Part shown: positions 43,686 to 56,904 of the stretch, one piece after another
Layout: each line of letters opens with the position of its first letter
Numbering within the stretch: the stretch's first letter is position 1
Origin: Istiophorus platypterus
Lineage: Eukaryota; Chordata; Actinopteri; Istiophoriformes; Istiophoridae
Assembly: GCA_016859345.1 (NCBI GenBank)
Contig: CM029121.1
Coordinates: 5,774,029 to 5,838,028, forward strand
Reading direction: 5' to 3'
Length of the DNA stretch: 64,000 bases
The notes under the pieces: model-generated
The model's database searches: none
What the model was told of the DNA's origin: nothing
What the model saw: the letters and a program-made list of their open reading frames with translations, nothing else
Program-made: the position numbers and the translations under genes

Positions 43686-44066
43686 CCGGCTTCCTTTTTC
43701 GGTTACGCCTCCTCCACCAGTACTACCTGCAACTCCTGCTGTCCCAGCAATCCCTCCGCTCAGCCATGGCCTGAGCTCGGAGAGTCTGGGAGCTCCCCTG
43801 GATGTACCCCCGCCCCAGGACCCCCAGCCCCAGCGCCTGTCCCGGTGGAGGGTGGAGGACGGGATGCGGCCCCCCCACGGCCATGCCCCCACCCCTGGGC
43901 CTGCCACTGTCCCCAGCCCAACACGTCCTCTGCCTCTGTGTAACAACCACCAAGGCCTGGTCAGCGTGATTTGGACAAACTCCAGACAAAGACTCTGACC
44001 ATCAAGCCTATCCACTATATCAGACCACTGAAACACGCTCACACACTGATGGAAGACAATGTGTCA
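43686..44066 (-). other. st3gal2: GC-rich, open-frame region just upstream of st3gal2 exon 1 coding part
   Basis: In the st3gal2 frame this stretch is free of stops for about 126 codons, back to a TGA at 44066-44064, and has no ATG. It is rich in Gly, Arg and Pro codons because of GC content. It is probably 5' UTR; part could be coding if an upstream exon splices into it. A pyrimidine-rich tract ending in CAG near 43760-43770 on the - strand is one possible acceptor. Confidence 0.5.
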
Positions 44067-47000
44067 GAGTCGATTTGTCTCAGTCAAGCTGTGCACTCAG
44101 TGATGCTCCAACGCTTTCTCTGCTTCCTGCTGGGTTCTCTTCGTCCTCTCCTCCACAGCTGTGTGCTCGTCTCACACACAGTATTGTCTTTACACACACA
44201 AACACCCACACACACACACTCACACACACAAACACCCACACACAGGAGTCGAAGCAAGCTAAATCACACACAGCTGTAGCCTAACTGCTTCAGGAGTCCC
44301 TTCCTTTCAATGTGAGCTGATCTCTCCTTCAGTTCCAAGCACAGTCTCACCTTTTTTTTTTTTTTTTTTTTTACCTTTCTATCATTAGTGCATTTCCTCC
44401 TTTTTTAATTTCTAACTTTCCCTTCAGTGGCTCTAACTGTCTTTATGTCCACCTCACTCTTTCCCTCCCTTCCCTCTTTTCCCTTTTCATTAACTGCAGT
44501 GTCCATCCTCAGGGAAATCCAGTGAATGGATGCAGCAGGCCCCTCTCGCTTTCTCTGCCATCTGTGTGAATGGTAAGCTTGGCTCCACTGCTCTGCTTTC
44601 TCTCTTTTCTGTCTCTCCCGTTGCACTGAAGCTACGTAGCCAAAGAAAGCTGGCAGACTAGTTGAAAGCAGTGGAGAGAGGGAGGGGAGAAGGGAGGAGG
44701 AGAGGGAGGAGGAGCAGTACAAGGGAGGAGGTTTGGCCTGAAGGGTGTTCCATCACATCTCTAGCCATCCTCGACAAAAAAAAAAACAAAACAAAAGAAA
44801 AACGTCTTCCCCTCCGTTTTGCTTCTGGTTTCTTTTCTTTGCCTGGTACCTGTTATCTGCTGTTTTCTCAATATTATTGTTTGTTGTACACTCACTTTTC
44901 TTTTTACCTTTCTCTCAAGGTTTACCTAACCAAGTCTCAAGGTCTCTGCTCTTTCACCCCTTTCAGTCACCCCTGTGTCTGCCTGTTTCAGGGAGTCTCT
45001 CTGAGCTTTTTGGTGTGTTAAGTTTAAAGCACACTTCTGTTGCTTATCCTCTTTCATAAAAACAGCTGAGTTTTAAAATTTTCAGTTCTTTGTAGTGAAT
45101 GATAAAATCTTAATGGAAGAAAAACCTCCAAGATATAACCAGAAGATTCCATGAAACCCCTTAAATGAAAGTATAGCTTTTCCCACTAACACCTTATTGA
45201 TGTCAGCACTGCAGTCGAGGGGTTCTGACTGCTCTGGTATCCACAATTCAGAAAAAAAGTCCAATAACTAATCAACAAGTCCTTTCACTGTTCAGCTTTG
45301 TCTCCAAAGACATGAAAAAACACACATAAAAGTAAAAATAAGTTTGGGAGAAGTAATCAAAGAATCACAAGCAGAATGGCTGATTTTCTTCGGATGGAAA
45401 GATTTTTATGAAGATGGTTCATCCGGGGCCGAGGCAGCACCAAAAGAAGTTGAAAGTGGTGGATAGAGTGATGTGCAGAGGGTGCGATGGAAAAAAAGAC
45501 AAAACCAATCAGCCGCAAATCTCATCTTCTCTCCAGCTGGCTTTGAGAGGACGATGGGAGGAAGCGTGGGGGCAGCATCTGTCCTGCCACCCACAGCGTG
45601 TGCATGTGTGTATGATTGTATGTGCACGTCTTTATGCCTGTGATGTAATGTGCGTATGGAGTTAAGCTAGGGTTGCACACCGTCTGCCAGTTGCACTAAT
45701 TTAATTGTGTTCTACAGCTGTGCCTGTGTGTGTGTTTGTGAATGACCTATTGGCTTGCAGCGTAACTTTCATGGGGCTGGTGAGCTTGAGGTGACTGCTG
45801 CTTATCTCTAATCTGCTAAACTGTAATCCGAGGGCAGGACACCTGCAGTGCCCACTTAATGCCAGCTGTCTGCCTCACCCATGTTCATCTGATGCCCTAT
45901 AAACACCTGCTTCAGTCACCTGCACACACACTGATCCAAGTTATACTACTATCTTTTGACTACAATAACAATTAGTTTTTGATGCGTATGTGTTTCTCAA
46001 CCCTAAAACACAAGCCACTATTCCCAGTAAAGTTATGAAATTGATTATTTCGTAATCAAATGTCCGTGTCTGTGTTTTTGTGTCCTTCAGGGATTTCTGA
46101 CTTCTTTGACTGGCCTGAAGTCTGGCTTCCGCTTCCATAGAAAACCTGAAGAGAAAGAGAGTAAGAGAAAAAGACAGATTGTTATTTATTGCCATTTGCC
46201 TCACTGACCACTTTAGTCCTTGTCTCCTTTTCCACTTTGATCCTCTCCCCTTCTTTTTAATTTGTTTCCACTTCTCTTCCCTCAGTCTAACCCAGCTCCC
46301 CTGCAACATTTTTTTTTTTCCTGCTTTTATTTGTCTAAAGCAGCTTTTTTCTTTCATATCTTTCACTTGGATCAATTATTTTTTACATATTTCCCATTTT
46401 TTCATCCTTGCTCCTCTTATTAAGTTTGTTTTTCAGACAGTCCATCATGAGGGACAGAAGCAAACATGGAGCAAACCTCTGCTCTGCACTTTTGTGTATA
46501 TGTTGATTGGTACTGAATAAATTTTAAAATGTCAGTATATTGAGTTGGAATTGCTGAAGTAGTGCAACAGGATACAGAATGAAATAGTCAAACAGAATAC
46601 TAAACAGAGGAACAGTGCTCTCATATAAACTCTTCTCAGATCTGGTGATCTGAGAGGAGGATCATTTACCAGATGATGCAAAGATATTTACTAAGCCCAC
46701 AACAAAGTGCCGTGAAATTGTTTATTTTTATGTCAATGAAATTTTTAAATTTTGAGTTTAGAGGGGTTAGAGTCTACAACTGTAAAGGAGTCCTGCTTAT
46801 ATTTCAGGCTGTTTTGACACATTTGCACATATTTGGAGAGTAAAAAAATTACACTAGAAAATGTTTCCTGCTGCTGGACTTAAAATACTGGTTGAAAAAA
46901 AACATTTTTGGAACTACAATTGTGTATTCATCCCACAAGAGGAAGGCTATGTTTAAGTGGACCGAAATCATCAGTTCAATGAAAAGATCAGTTTTTGAAT

Positions 47001-47079
47001 AAGATAAAGATAAAAATTAACAGAAAAAATCATAGAAACAAGTATTAACAAACATATAAAAAAGTAATAATCTGGGTCT
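44067..47079. other. upstream region of st3gal2, no further gene seen
   Basis: Contains CA-rich interrupted repeats (44175-44246), a T18 homopolymer near 44352, a strongly purine-rich block (44665-44735) and ordinary non-coding DNA. Non-coding 5' exons and the promoter of st3gal2 should lie here or further right, but I cannot place them. Confidence 0.45.
44665..44735 (+). repeat. G/A-rich purine tract
   Basis: Nearly continuous ggagagaggg/aggaggagag sequence, so the transcribed strand of st3gal2 sense is pyrimidine-rich. Low complexity, about 1 kb upstream of the st3gal2 coding region. Confidence 0.8.
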
Positions 47080-47950
47080 GCACTTTGTTGGTTCAGATCC
47101 TTCGTATCTGAAAGTTTTCAGTAGCACTTGGGGATGAGATGTCTGAAACTGCTGCTGTGGACTTGGAGTACCACAAGGGTCTGGTCTAAAAACGATTCTA
47201 TTTCCTACCCATAGGTTACCATTGGTCTTTTTAATTCATTGTTTTTAGATATATTATCATTTTATGCAGATGATACTCAGCTCTACTTTGAGATCTCCAC
47301 ATTTAACCCTGAAATGTGAGGATCTAAGTATTTTAACCACCATTAATGACTCCATGAAAGCCATGAGATGCTGAATGTCCTTAAAATTTTCTAAAATTGA
47401 ATGAGGATAAAACAGAGGTCCTCATACCCACAACAAACCATTGAACCTTGACCATAAATATCAAACAACACAGTTAAAATTTTTGATTCCACTTTTGATT
47501 CTAGTCTACATTTTTCCATACGCATTATGAAGCTTGTGCAATGATGCTTTTTACAGATAGAGAATGCCTCTAAGATCAGACATTATCTATCTTTTGAATG
47601 TACTGACTCACTGTACAGGCTCACTCCTGGATATTTGTATTTCTTTTTACCTGCCTTAGTCATTAGCTGTAGCTCAATTGCAGATTTTTCAAAAATGCTG
47701 CAGCCAATCTTCTTACTAAGACAAAGCACAGGGAGCATATTACTATAGTTTGGGCCTCCCTATATTGGTAGAATTTAGAGTGAATTATAAAATCTTAGTT
47801 ATTACCTATCATGCTCTAAATAGGGAAGCCCTTGAGTGCATCTCTGAACTGCTGTATCCATATAGAATATCCCATCTCTTAGGTTAGCTATCCAGTGCCT
47901 TTTGGATGTTCACATTTGTATAAGTACTATACAAATAAATCTTTACTTGC
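47080..47950 (+). mobile_element. L2-type LINE remnant (reverse transcriptase end)
   Basis: Broken frames read GVPQGSGLKTILF (about 47170) and HFYADDTQLYFEISTFNPEM (about 47255-47315), the YADD catalytic motif of a non-LTR reverse transcriptase. The 3' end gtactatacaaataaatctt (about 47925) matches the usual L2/Maui tail. Many stops; dead. Confidence 0.75.
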
Positions 47951-49795
47951 TTTCTTGCTACTAGTTGATCAAATCCTTACACACTGGACAGGACCTATGA
48001 ATGAGTCATTAATCAGGAAAAATACAAACACGAGGAAGGGATGACCGAGAAAAATTTAAAAGGTAGCCATAATATTAATATTGTCTTATGTTCTCCTGTA
48101 TCTATTTTGCCAAAATAAATCCTAATTCAAGCTTTTCGGTTATGCAGGTTTGTTGCTTTTCTTTGTCTTATTCAATTATGAAATGGATTTTTTTTATTGG
48201 TTTGTGGGTTTTGATTGGAGAAAAAAGGCAATCTGATAAAATTAGAAAATTTGTATGAACCGTTTTAAACAATTTTCTAACATTTATAGACTACACAATT
48301 AGTAAATAACAAAATAAAATTATCAGCAGATTAAAGGATACTGAAAATAATGGTTAAATGCAGCCCCTCTTTTACAATATTGTCTCCTCATCTCACCCCT
48401 TTCTTCATTTTAACAGTGCAAAACCTTGGTGCAGGCTTGTGTTAAATGACGAGAAATTAATTTGCCTGAAAAAGGGGCCACAAATCCTAATCCTAATCCA
48501 ATTAATTATTTAGTTGTATACAGGAATGTCCTGCTTTTTGTCCCCACCTATGATGGAATAATTAATCATATTGTGAAGACAATCTGTCTCTTTCTTGCTA
48601 CCAAAGCAATGAATGATTATTTTCCATTGCTCTATTTTTGATTCATTGCCATGGCAGCCAGCAAGCTATATTGGGTTGTTAAGGCAACAAAAACTACAGA
48701 GTCCTGAAACTTGACCCATCTAATCAATGCTAGAGAACTGGGGCCAACTTTGCTTTCCTCCATTTGACATATTTCTTTCTTATGTTCCGTTTCTATATTT
48801 GCTGTATACATCAAGACTTCCATGACAGAGAGCTGCACACATTTAAACCACACTCTCAACTGTCCATTGTCATTGGATGTCCTCTGGCTGTAAAAGTGCA
48901 GTAATAAACATTACCCAGTTGCACACAACACATGCAAATTTACAGAGAGCTTGTGATGTTTCTGCTGATGTATTCTGAGTCCTAATACAACACAGATTTA
49001 AAATATCAACTTAAACTAGTGACTTTTAGGCCATGTGCAAAATTGGTCATTTTTCAGATTCTGAATAATGGCTTGTAAGCATTCCCTCTATTTGTCATTG
49101 AAGCCGAGCCAATTACACATGCAATTAATTTGAACATGAAGCTCACCTCTGCCCTTTTGGTTTAATAGGAAATGTTCCCATTGCAACTTTATTGCATTCT
49201 TTATTGTGTTCATTATTCATTTTTTGCGAAAGCAAAGGACACTTGCAGATAACTGTTGATTATGGCAGCTCTTAAAGGAAACAGCTCTCAGAATTTTCCC
49301 AATTTATTTCCCACTGTTATCTACAATGTTATCCACGCAGCTGTCAATCAAATCTTTAGTTAAATGACTAATCTCATCAGGTTTTCACTGTGCAATTGCT
49401 CCTTTCTACGCAGCAGTCACGGCTTATTGCTAGGCAAGAGCACACAGTTAATCTATAATAAAGATGATGAATATAATCTATATATAATTTTTCATCGGAG
49501 ACATCTTCTGCCTAGGTCTTGATAAATTTGTACACCTTTGGAACGGTTTTCAGTATGTGAGCTTGACCTTTGTGTTTTGTATTCTTTTGCCTTCTGAATG
49601 GTAACATTTCCATTGCACTGATTTCAGTCCAAATTTAACAGGAGCATATCACTTTAAACTGTAAGTCACCTCCCTCAGGTTGCCTTTCTTCTTCCTAATG
49701 TCTTATTCCTGGAAGCTTGATGCCATCACATTTTTACGGCTAGCAATTATCACCCAATACACTCCTGCCAGCCTCTTTTCTGTTACAATGGGTCT
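47951..49795. other. low-repeat non-coding stretch
   Basis: No LINE, MITE or satellite is recognisable here, in contrast to both flanks. From 48890 to about 49600 it has several homeodomain-like cores (caattaattt, tcaatcaaatc, taattatt). It could be a regulatory region; this is inference only. Confidence 0.35.
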
Positions 49796-50046
49796 TGAAG
49801 GACGAGTGTGTAGGATTTAGTGACATATAGCAGTGGGGATGCAGACTGCAAACATAATACTCCTCACCCTTCCCTTTCCAAAGTTGCAGGGGAACCTACA
49901 GGGGTTTTCAGGTAATGTAAACCATGAAAGTGTGTGTTTGGTTTGTCCAGTCTGGTCTACTGTATAAGCAATTAGGTGCGACATTATAAATATTGTATTT
50001 CATTTCTGATAATAGATCCCCCTAAATCCTACACACTGGTCCTTTA
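49796..50046. mobile_element. MITE with gtgtgtaggatttag ends
   Basis: The left end tgaaggacgagtgtgtaggatttag and the right end, reverse complement of cctaaatcctacacactggt, form inverted repeats of about 24 bases. The interior (ttgcaggggaacctaca, gtgtttggtttgtccagtct) is that of a very common teleost non-autonomous transposon. Confidence 0.75.
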
Positions 50047-53000
50047 ATGGGTGCTGAAAAATGTCTGTCTTTTCAGTTACTCTCCTTCCTGTTTAGTTTT
50101 CTGGTGTGTGATTCGCTCAGTCTACTCAGTCTCACCCCTCTCCCTATTTTGTAAGTACATGACTAAGTCAAGTGCAAATGTATCCCAATACAGGAAGCTC
50201 TTCAGGAACTCACTGGTCCAGAGCCCAGGCCACATGCTCCACAGTATTATGTATATTATGTATGTGGTAAACAGTTGTGGCAGTCCTAGCAGCAGTCTTA
50301 GTCCACATGATGTGACCTGCTGCAGAACAGTGAGTAGCACATTACTATTACTGACACTGAAAACCTGCCCTTAGAAAGAGACCATTCTGCTTTGGGTCTG
50401 CAGTCCACCATGAAAAGACGATAAACAACTATAAATAGGGTTTGGCCAGAGTTGCCAAAGCTTGATATACTGTAGATTATTTCTCTGTGCCATAGAGTCC
50501 CATTGCTGTCTGAGAAGACAAAGCATGTGTTGAGATCGACTTTATCCCAGCATGAAAAAATGCAGCCCTCTCATTCATTTGAATGAGGCTGGTGCAGCAG
50601 TGCAGTGGGGGTGTAAATGAAGGAGGCTTTGGCAAAAAAGTTGAACCAGGCCCAACTATTGCTGCAGCACAAAGCAACGTCATCTGGCAAGGCACTGTGT
50701 TGGCCAACCAAATGTGTAAAACTGCACATTCCTGGTGGATTACTATGTAATGTGAAAAGAGAATTTTTAACCGCATGCCTTGCAATTGATGCAACAGAAA
50801 ATAAAATAACTGCTGCAGTGATAACTTAATAAAATCCTGACTCTGAGTATTATAAATGGCTGTGTAGTGATTTGGTGTCTGAAAGGCCTTCAAATTCACA
50901 AATTTATTACTCATACTGGACTTTTTTAAAAAGGGAAATACATATTTATGAGCAATTTTTTAAGGGTTTACATCTTCAGAGGGCTTAAATGGGCTTCATT
51001 TGGAGTACAACAGACAGGGTTGGGAAATCAGAAAATATTGATGGATTAATGTGTTTTTAGTTTTGGTTGTTTCATGGGAAAATATAGAATAAAAGCAGCA
51101 CTATCCTTTAAATGGATCTAAATGTCAATTGCTATTATAACTAATGCACTAATCTCTCATTTCTACTCTGTTGAGTTCTCTCCCCTGGATATCCAAGGGT
51201 AAATGCCTTTAGAAATGTGGTATGTGAGGCTGTTAACCAACAAATACCATCAGCATTTACTGAGCCATACAGCAGTCAACTGAGCTTTAGGCAACAAAAT
51301 GTGGACTGGTGATTCTTAAGGAATAAAACAGTGTGAACGATTGTGTATCTACAATGCTCAGAGTTAGCCCTGTGGAGGGACTTTTCATATGAAGCATTGA
51401 GACGTTGTTTTATCTGTAGTGGACAGTGTTTCCCTTCTTCCAGTCAGTACATTCCTGGAAGGGCCATAAGGAATATAACCAGGTAAAGAAAGTGAAATAA
51501 TGAGTGGTGTAGCATTAGCTAATGAAACTAATGAACATCCACTGAATAGCTTGGAGCACATTGAAAAGTGATGGATGAAATCCCCAATACCATCTCAGAC
51601 AGCTAACACTGATATGACATTCACCAAGTCATTGGATCCTATTTTTACTCATCTGCAACCTCTCAGGGGCCAACAAAGAAATTAGATGCCTTTGCTGGCC
51701 TGTAGACCTGCATGCATAAACTGTATACTACTGCAGCAGTTTGACTTCACTTCCAGGTTTAGTTACAACTTTTAATCACTAGCCTTAAATGCTGCCACTA
51801 CTAAGCATATTGTCACCCACCAGCCATTAACTTGCCTGGATGAGTCAAATTTTTTAAGTAAATCTGTATCTTCTTTTTCCCAAGTTCCTGTCTCTTTTCC
51901 TCTCATCATCACCGTTTACAAGACTGCATTAGTGAATTATATATACAAGACTTTCTGTTAATTCAATTTATTATCAAAACATATCTCACTTCCTGGTCTC
52001 CAGGTTTTACCCAGTCAACACCAAACTTGGGATATATACTAACTAGAACACTCTGGAGAGAAAAGGTAGATACTGTTTTTTGATTTAATTTGCCATTTGT
52101 ACTGAACTGCAATTTCGCAAGTGGTTTACAAGAGTAACGCTTCCACAGCACCAAGTTTCAGTGGCTGAAAGCAAGAGCTGCAAGAGCTGAAAGGCAAGCA
52201 ATACCCTCTTCACCCTGCCTGATCTTATGCAAACCACATTCTCTCTTTTAGTTCCCTTTTTGTCTACATGTATTCATCTTTTAGTCCATCTGAACTTCAC
52301 CTGTCCCGTCTCCCTGTCGATGATGACAAATTTGAATCAGTAACAGAGTTGGGCTGATAACACACCTGTGCTGTCCAGAACTGTTCTGATTACAGGACAC
52401 ATTGATACGCTGCAGCTTGAGAAAAATAAATTTAAATGTGGGAAATTACACAGTTTTAAATGTTGTTGTAACATGGCCTTTAGTCTCTAAGCTAGTCAGA
52501 TGTATTACAAAACACAAACAAAAATATTTTGTATACCTCAAACTAAAATAGAAATTTTTGTGACATGCAAATACAAATTACAACATGGAGATGTTTGACC
52601 TCTGGTAAGATCGCATTTAACTTTCTGATGCTGATGATTTTAAAGTTTTAAGGTGTTGTTGGTATATTTGAATAGAGGGTGCACAGTTGATGACCTCTGA
52701 GCTTTATTCACAGTCACAATCATTGCCTTCCAGAAGTCTTCTCTTTTCTCTCAAAGAAAGCCACTTAAAGAGACAACTTCCGCAACAATGTGGGTCTTAT
52801 ATCTGAGCTGTATTCAAGGCAAAAGTCCTTGACTTCGAAGGTACTCACCATCTTGAAACACTGGGAAAAAGCCATGACCAGCCTCAAGCCACACAATAAA
52901 GAGAGAAAATAAAAACATGAGATAAAATGTGGCAAGATGCAAAAATAATCCAAGACACAAAGAGCGGCCGGTTTAAAAAGAAGCTAATGCGTTATTTATC

Positions 53001-54169
53001 ACCAAATTCAAACATCTCCATTTTTATAAACTGCAAGCAGAAAGCCTTGCACTGCAGCTGGGCTTGTAGCCATGGAAACCCACTATCTGTAGCCTATGGA
53101 AAGAGATTATTCTTCTATTCTTTTATTCCTGCCTTCAGTTAATTGTGGCATACAGCCACTGTGATTACAGAAAATTGCTGTAAAAATCTAGTCTTTAAAA
53201 TATAATTGGCATAAACATTATACAGTGTCACAATGTATGTGCTTCTATCGATATGTCCTCATCAAGGGTTTTGTTAATAAAAGTTTAATTTATTTCATCA
53301 TACTATTTACAAGCCAGCTTGGCATCATTCTTCAGTGTTTTACTTATAATTGATGAAATCATCTGAATACAGTTCCATCATTTTCATAAGTCTGACTGAT
53401 CAAACCTGCTGCAAGGAAGTCATTCAGGTCATGGTTCTTCCAATGGCTATATCAAGGCAGAAGGACTTGCTTAAAGTTCGTGAAGATTTCCAACCTCTTG
53501 TGGGGTCCTTTACACTTTGACAGTTGTTGAGGTCACTGAGTTTGTCATAAAAATCTATCCTGAAACATTCAACTGAAAGCCCATAACTGTGACACAATGT
53601 GCAATGTTTCAGAATAAAGGAAATTTTACATGTTGATTTTGACTGTAGCTGTAGCTCATTTTAAGATTTCTGTGCTAACTATCAACCACATTAAACTAAA
53701 ACTGATCTAGCACTGTGAGGCTGCTACTATTAATACAGTGGGAGAGATGCGTGTTTAAGTATGAAAATTCTGGCATTTTAACTTTTCACTTTTAACTTGC
53801 AAGTTTATTACCCATTTTTCTTTTGCACAGTAATTTTTTGATTAAGGGCAATTTATTTGCCTTCAAAAAGAGGGTGTCACAAATGTCTGAGAATCACCCA
53901 TCTAGCAAATACAGTTACAGTATATCTCACTAGATTGCACAATGGTTTCTAACCATTCCCTATGTCCAAAGATTCTTAATTGAATTCTAGGATTTTTGGC
54001 ATGGAATTTTACAGCTCTTTGATGAACTAATTATCACAAGTGTGGTTGGGATATACTGTACCTTTCTTAGTTTCGTGCCTTAAAACCTAAAACAGAGATG
54101 GTTGAAAATTTTACATTGAGTGTGAAGCATAATCAGTGGAAGAACTGAAGTGTAAAATCCCAGGCACTC
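50047..54169. other. non-coding, no recognised feature
   Basis: Four kilobases of AT-rich sequence with no gene signature, satellite or transposon I can name. Several frames of 60-145 codons occur but show no domain or codon-use support. Confidence 0.5.
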
Positions 54170-54244
54170 CGAAATCTTTAAACAAACTAATCCGTTAAAA
54201 TCTTTACAGATAATTCAAAGAGCTTTCACATAATTCTAGCCGAT

Positions 54245-54540
54245 AAAAGAAGCCAGTATAAGTCAAAAAGGATGTCTGTTGTGTGGTCTCTTATTTCTGT
54301 CCTCTACAAGACCCTGGCAGCAGCATTTTGAATAATTCGAAGCTCTGCAAGCTCCTGGTTTAGTACTGTCAGCATGACTATAATTAGAAGAGCCTGGGTC
54401 CATTGGCAAAAGATTACTTCTGAATAGTCTCCTGACCTGAAAAAATGTACACGGTGCCACTGTAAGACTGATTGCAGAATACATAGACAATAATGAGAGT
54501 TTTTTAAGTGGCTTATGTTTTGTATGTGTTTGAACACCTG
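54245..54540 (-). mobile_element. L2-type LINE remnant (ORF2 C-terminal part)
   Basis: The - strand reads LKNSHYCLCILQSVLQ..., ALLIIVMLTVLNQELAELRI, then IQNAAARVL. LQLIQNAAARVL-type sequence follows the reverse transcriptase in L2-clade elements. It is internally deleted and frameshifted. Confidence 0.6.
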
Positions 54541-54759
54541 TAAAATCTAATATAATCTAATACAACTAATCTTCCATTAAGTATACTTTTATGATTCTCT
54601 TAATGTTCAGTTTTGTTAACACTGTCATAGAGCTGCTATTTCAATATCAAGTTTTAGCAGGTCATAGTTGCCCAATTCATGTTTGTAAATTGTAAATCTC
54701 CACGTTTCATTGAGTAGGCTTAAAAAAAATAAGAAAAAAAGAAAAAAATGCTGATCATT

Positions 54760-55365
54760 AGGGCTGGATCAGGTTCAGCTGGAACTGTTATAACTGCTAT
54801 AGGCCTTGACTGCTGGGGGACTTCCCATGATGCACTGAGCTCCTCTCTCATCCTCTCCCTCTCCATCTGTACACATTCATATCCCATCAGTGCTTGTTAC
54901 CAACTTCACTTCTCTCTTCCGTAGTTTTGTGCTTCCTCGTCTCTCTCTTTTCTCCTCCTGTCGCTTTCTGCAGGTTTTATATCTGATGCTCCTGAGTCTG
55001 GATCCATGGCTGCGGATCCACCTACTGCCCCAAGAGCCTGATCAACATCCACTGCTTTAATTATTATGATTGCTACTGTTACCATTTCATTTAGTCCTAT
55101 CGGTAATATTATTAGCCCTGTTAGTATAACTATAGTATATATAGCTTGATATGTCCCATCATTATGCTATGCACTCTCTCCTCCCTCCTGCCCCCGTCTC
55201 TCTCTCTCTCCCTCCCTCTCTCTTTCACTCTCGGCCATCCACCATGAGCCGGGATCTGTTCAACGTTTCTACCTGTTAAAAGAGAGTTTTTTGTTGCCAC
55301 TGTTGCCAAGTGCTGCTCCATATATACATATATAATATATAATATTGACTTGACTTGACAGCTAT
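54760..55365 (+). repeat. interspersed fish repeat (LINE/SINE-like 3' sequence)
   Basis: tgactgctgggggacttccc followed by atgatgcactgagctcctct, and near the end ccaccatgagccgggatctg then ctacctgttaaaagagagtt and gccactgttgccaagtgct, are motifs I recognise from an abundant dispersed repeat of teleosts. The CT-rich stretch 55160-55220 lies inside it. The family name is not certain. Confidence 0.55.
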
Positions 55366-55396
55366 AACTATGGCCTCAAAAATAAACATAGACAGC

Positions 55397-55452
55397 CATC
55401 AGTCATAATATTAAAACGGATAACTGGTTTTAATGGTTTAGCTGATCGGTGT
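55397..55452. mobile_element. very short mariner-type MITE
   Basis: catcagtcataatattaaaa and the reverse complement of ttttaatggtttagctgatc form inverted ends separated by only a few bases, resembling the common actgatcagccataacattaaaacc terminus. Probably an extreme deletion derivative. Confidence 0.5.
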
Positions 55453-56854
55453 AATTGAATTTACACATTTCTGACAGAGTCACCAAAAAAATCACTCTGA
55501 GCATTATGATTCATTTCATTTTTATGAGCTTCATTAAGGTAGATATTATGGCAGGGCTGTTGCATTGGACTGCATTAGCTTTTACAGGTTAACTAATAAA
55601 GTGATCAGTGACTGGATTTGTCATTTATATGTAGTGTACCTAGAATGTTGTTAATCTTAAATGCTGAATTGCAACCACGTTTTGAACCCTGATTATCCTT
55701 TTTCATTCTATATTTTCTTCCTCGCAATGTGTGATGATATCACATATTTCTGTGTGCACTTTAACAAGGCTGCTGTATGTGATGCTTCAGAGACACTTTT
55801 TTATAGCTAAACCACTATATTAAATTTTAATGACTACTCTGGATTGCTTTTGCATCATTTTATGCACAATTCCAGAAATGAAGAATTTTGTGGATACTTT
55901 AAATAATTAGAATTTATAATTAATTTTAGCTACAAATTATGCATTTGTAATTATGGACATCCGTGGTTTTAGAGGTTAACAAGGCAGGCAGACAAGTTTT
56001 TGATAGGAGATGAGAACACCAACGCTGGTTTTCCCAGGGGTCTCAGAAACTGACAGAGTCGCAGATAATCACACCAAATGGGAATTAGCATACTAAGGAA
56101 AAACTCAGGCTCATTGGAGCAACATATTCTCAGCACAGAAAGTTAAACAGTGGTGAGGACATACAGTAAAGACATTAACAATAACATCCTTTAAAAAGGA
56201 GAACTAAATTTTACTCAGTAAACTATGGTGAATGTTCCCTTGACCAAAGATTTAAGGCAACTGCTAAAATATAACTGCCCTTTGAACTGTTGACACTAAT
56301 TAATTACTGTTATTACTTGGCTAAGAGGTATTACTTTCTTTTTATTAATGTTATTAATCATAATGTTTCTGGAATCATCCTTAGCATTACAAAAAGGGCA
56401 TGTCACACCCAGGCAGGCAAGTGGTGTGTTTACATGTTCAGTAACCAGGAATCATTGAGCAAAGCAGTGAACCCCTTTAAAATTCTCAAGAGCAATTCCA
56501 ACAACTATTTAAAGAAGCATGTGTTTGTGTATCAGAGAGACATGTTATAAACAGACAAATAAATTTACCTTATCTAATATTTTAATAAGAAAGTCATAGA
56601 GAAACCCCCCTGGGAATTCACGTTAGATGTTAACCTATTTAGAATTAAGAGACTGAAATTTTTTTCTGCCTAGCTGTTCATAAGAGTACTCTCTTGGTGA
56701 GTCTAAATGAAGATTCTTTGTTTTCAATGAGTCTGGACTTTAATAAGCAGTCAAACAGAGAGAAAGGTGGCTGAAGGAACGCTGGATGTCTTGGGGGAGG
56801 CTTTAAGAGGCAGATAAAGAAAAACTATGAAAGAAAGTAAGAGATGGATGGATC

Positions 56855-56857
<3 letters not shown>

Positions 56858-56900
<43 letters not shown>
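56858..56900 (+). repeat. (TA)n microsatellite
   Basis: About 21 TA units in a row, followed by unique sequence. Confidence 0.95.

Positions 56901-56904
<4 letters not shown>

Noticed and set aside
43388..43998. + strand open frames of 65 and 138 codons opposite st3gal2 exon 1
   Set aside because: They are antisense shadows of the GC-rich st3gal2 exon 1 and its upstream region, with proline-rich low-complexity translation and no known domain.
50477..50914. 145-codon - strand frame
   Set aside because: No domain, membrane or repeat signature, and surrounding DNA is AT-rich non-coding; chance open frame.
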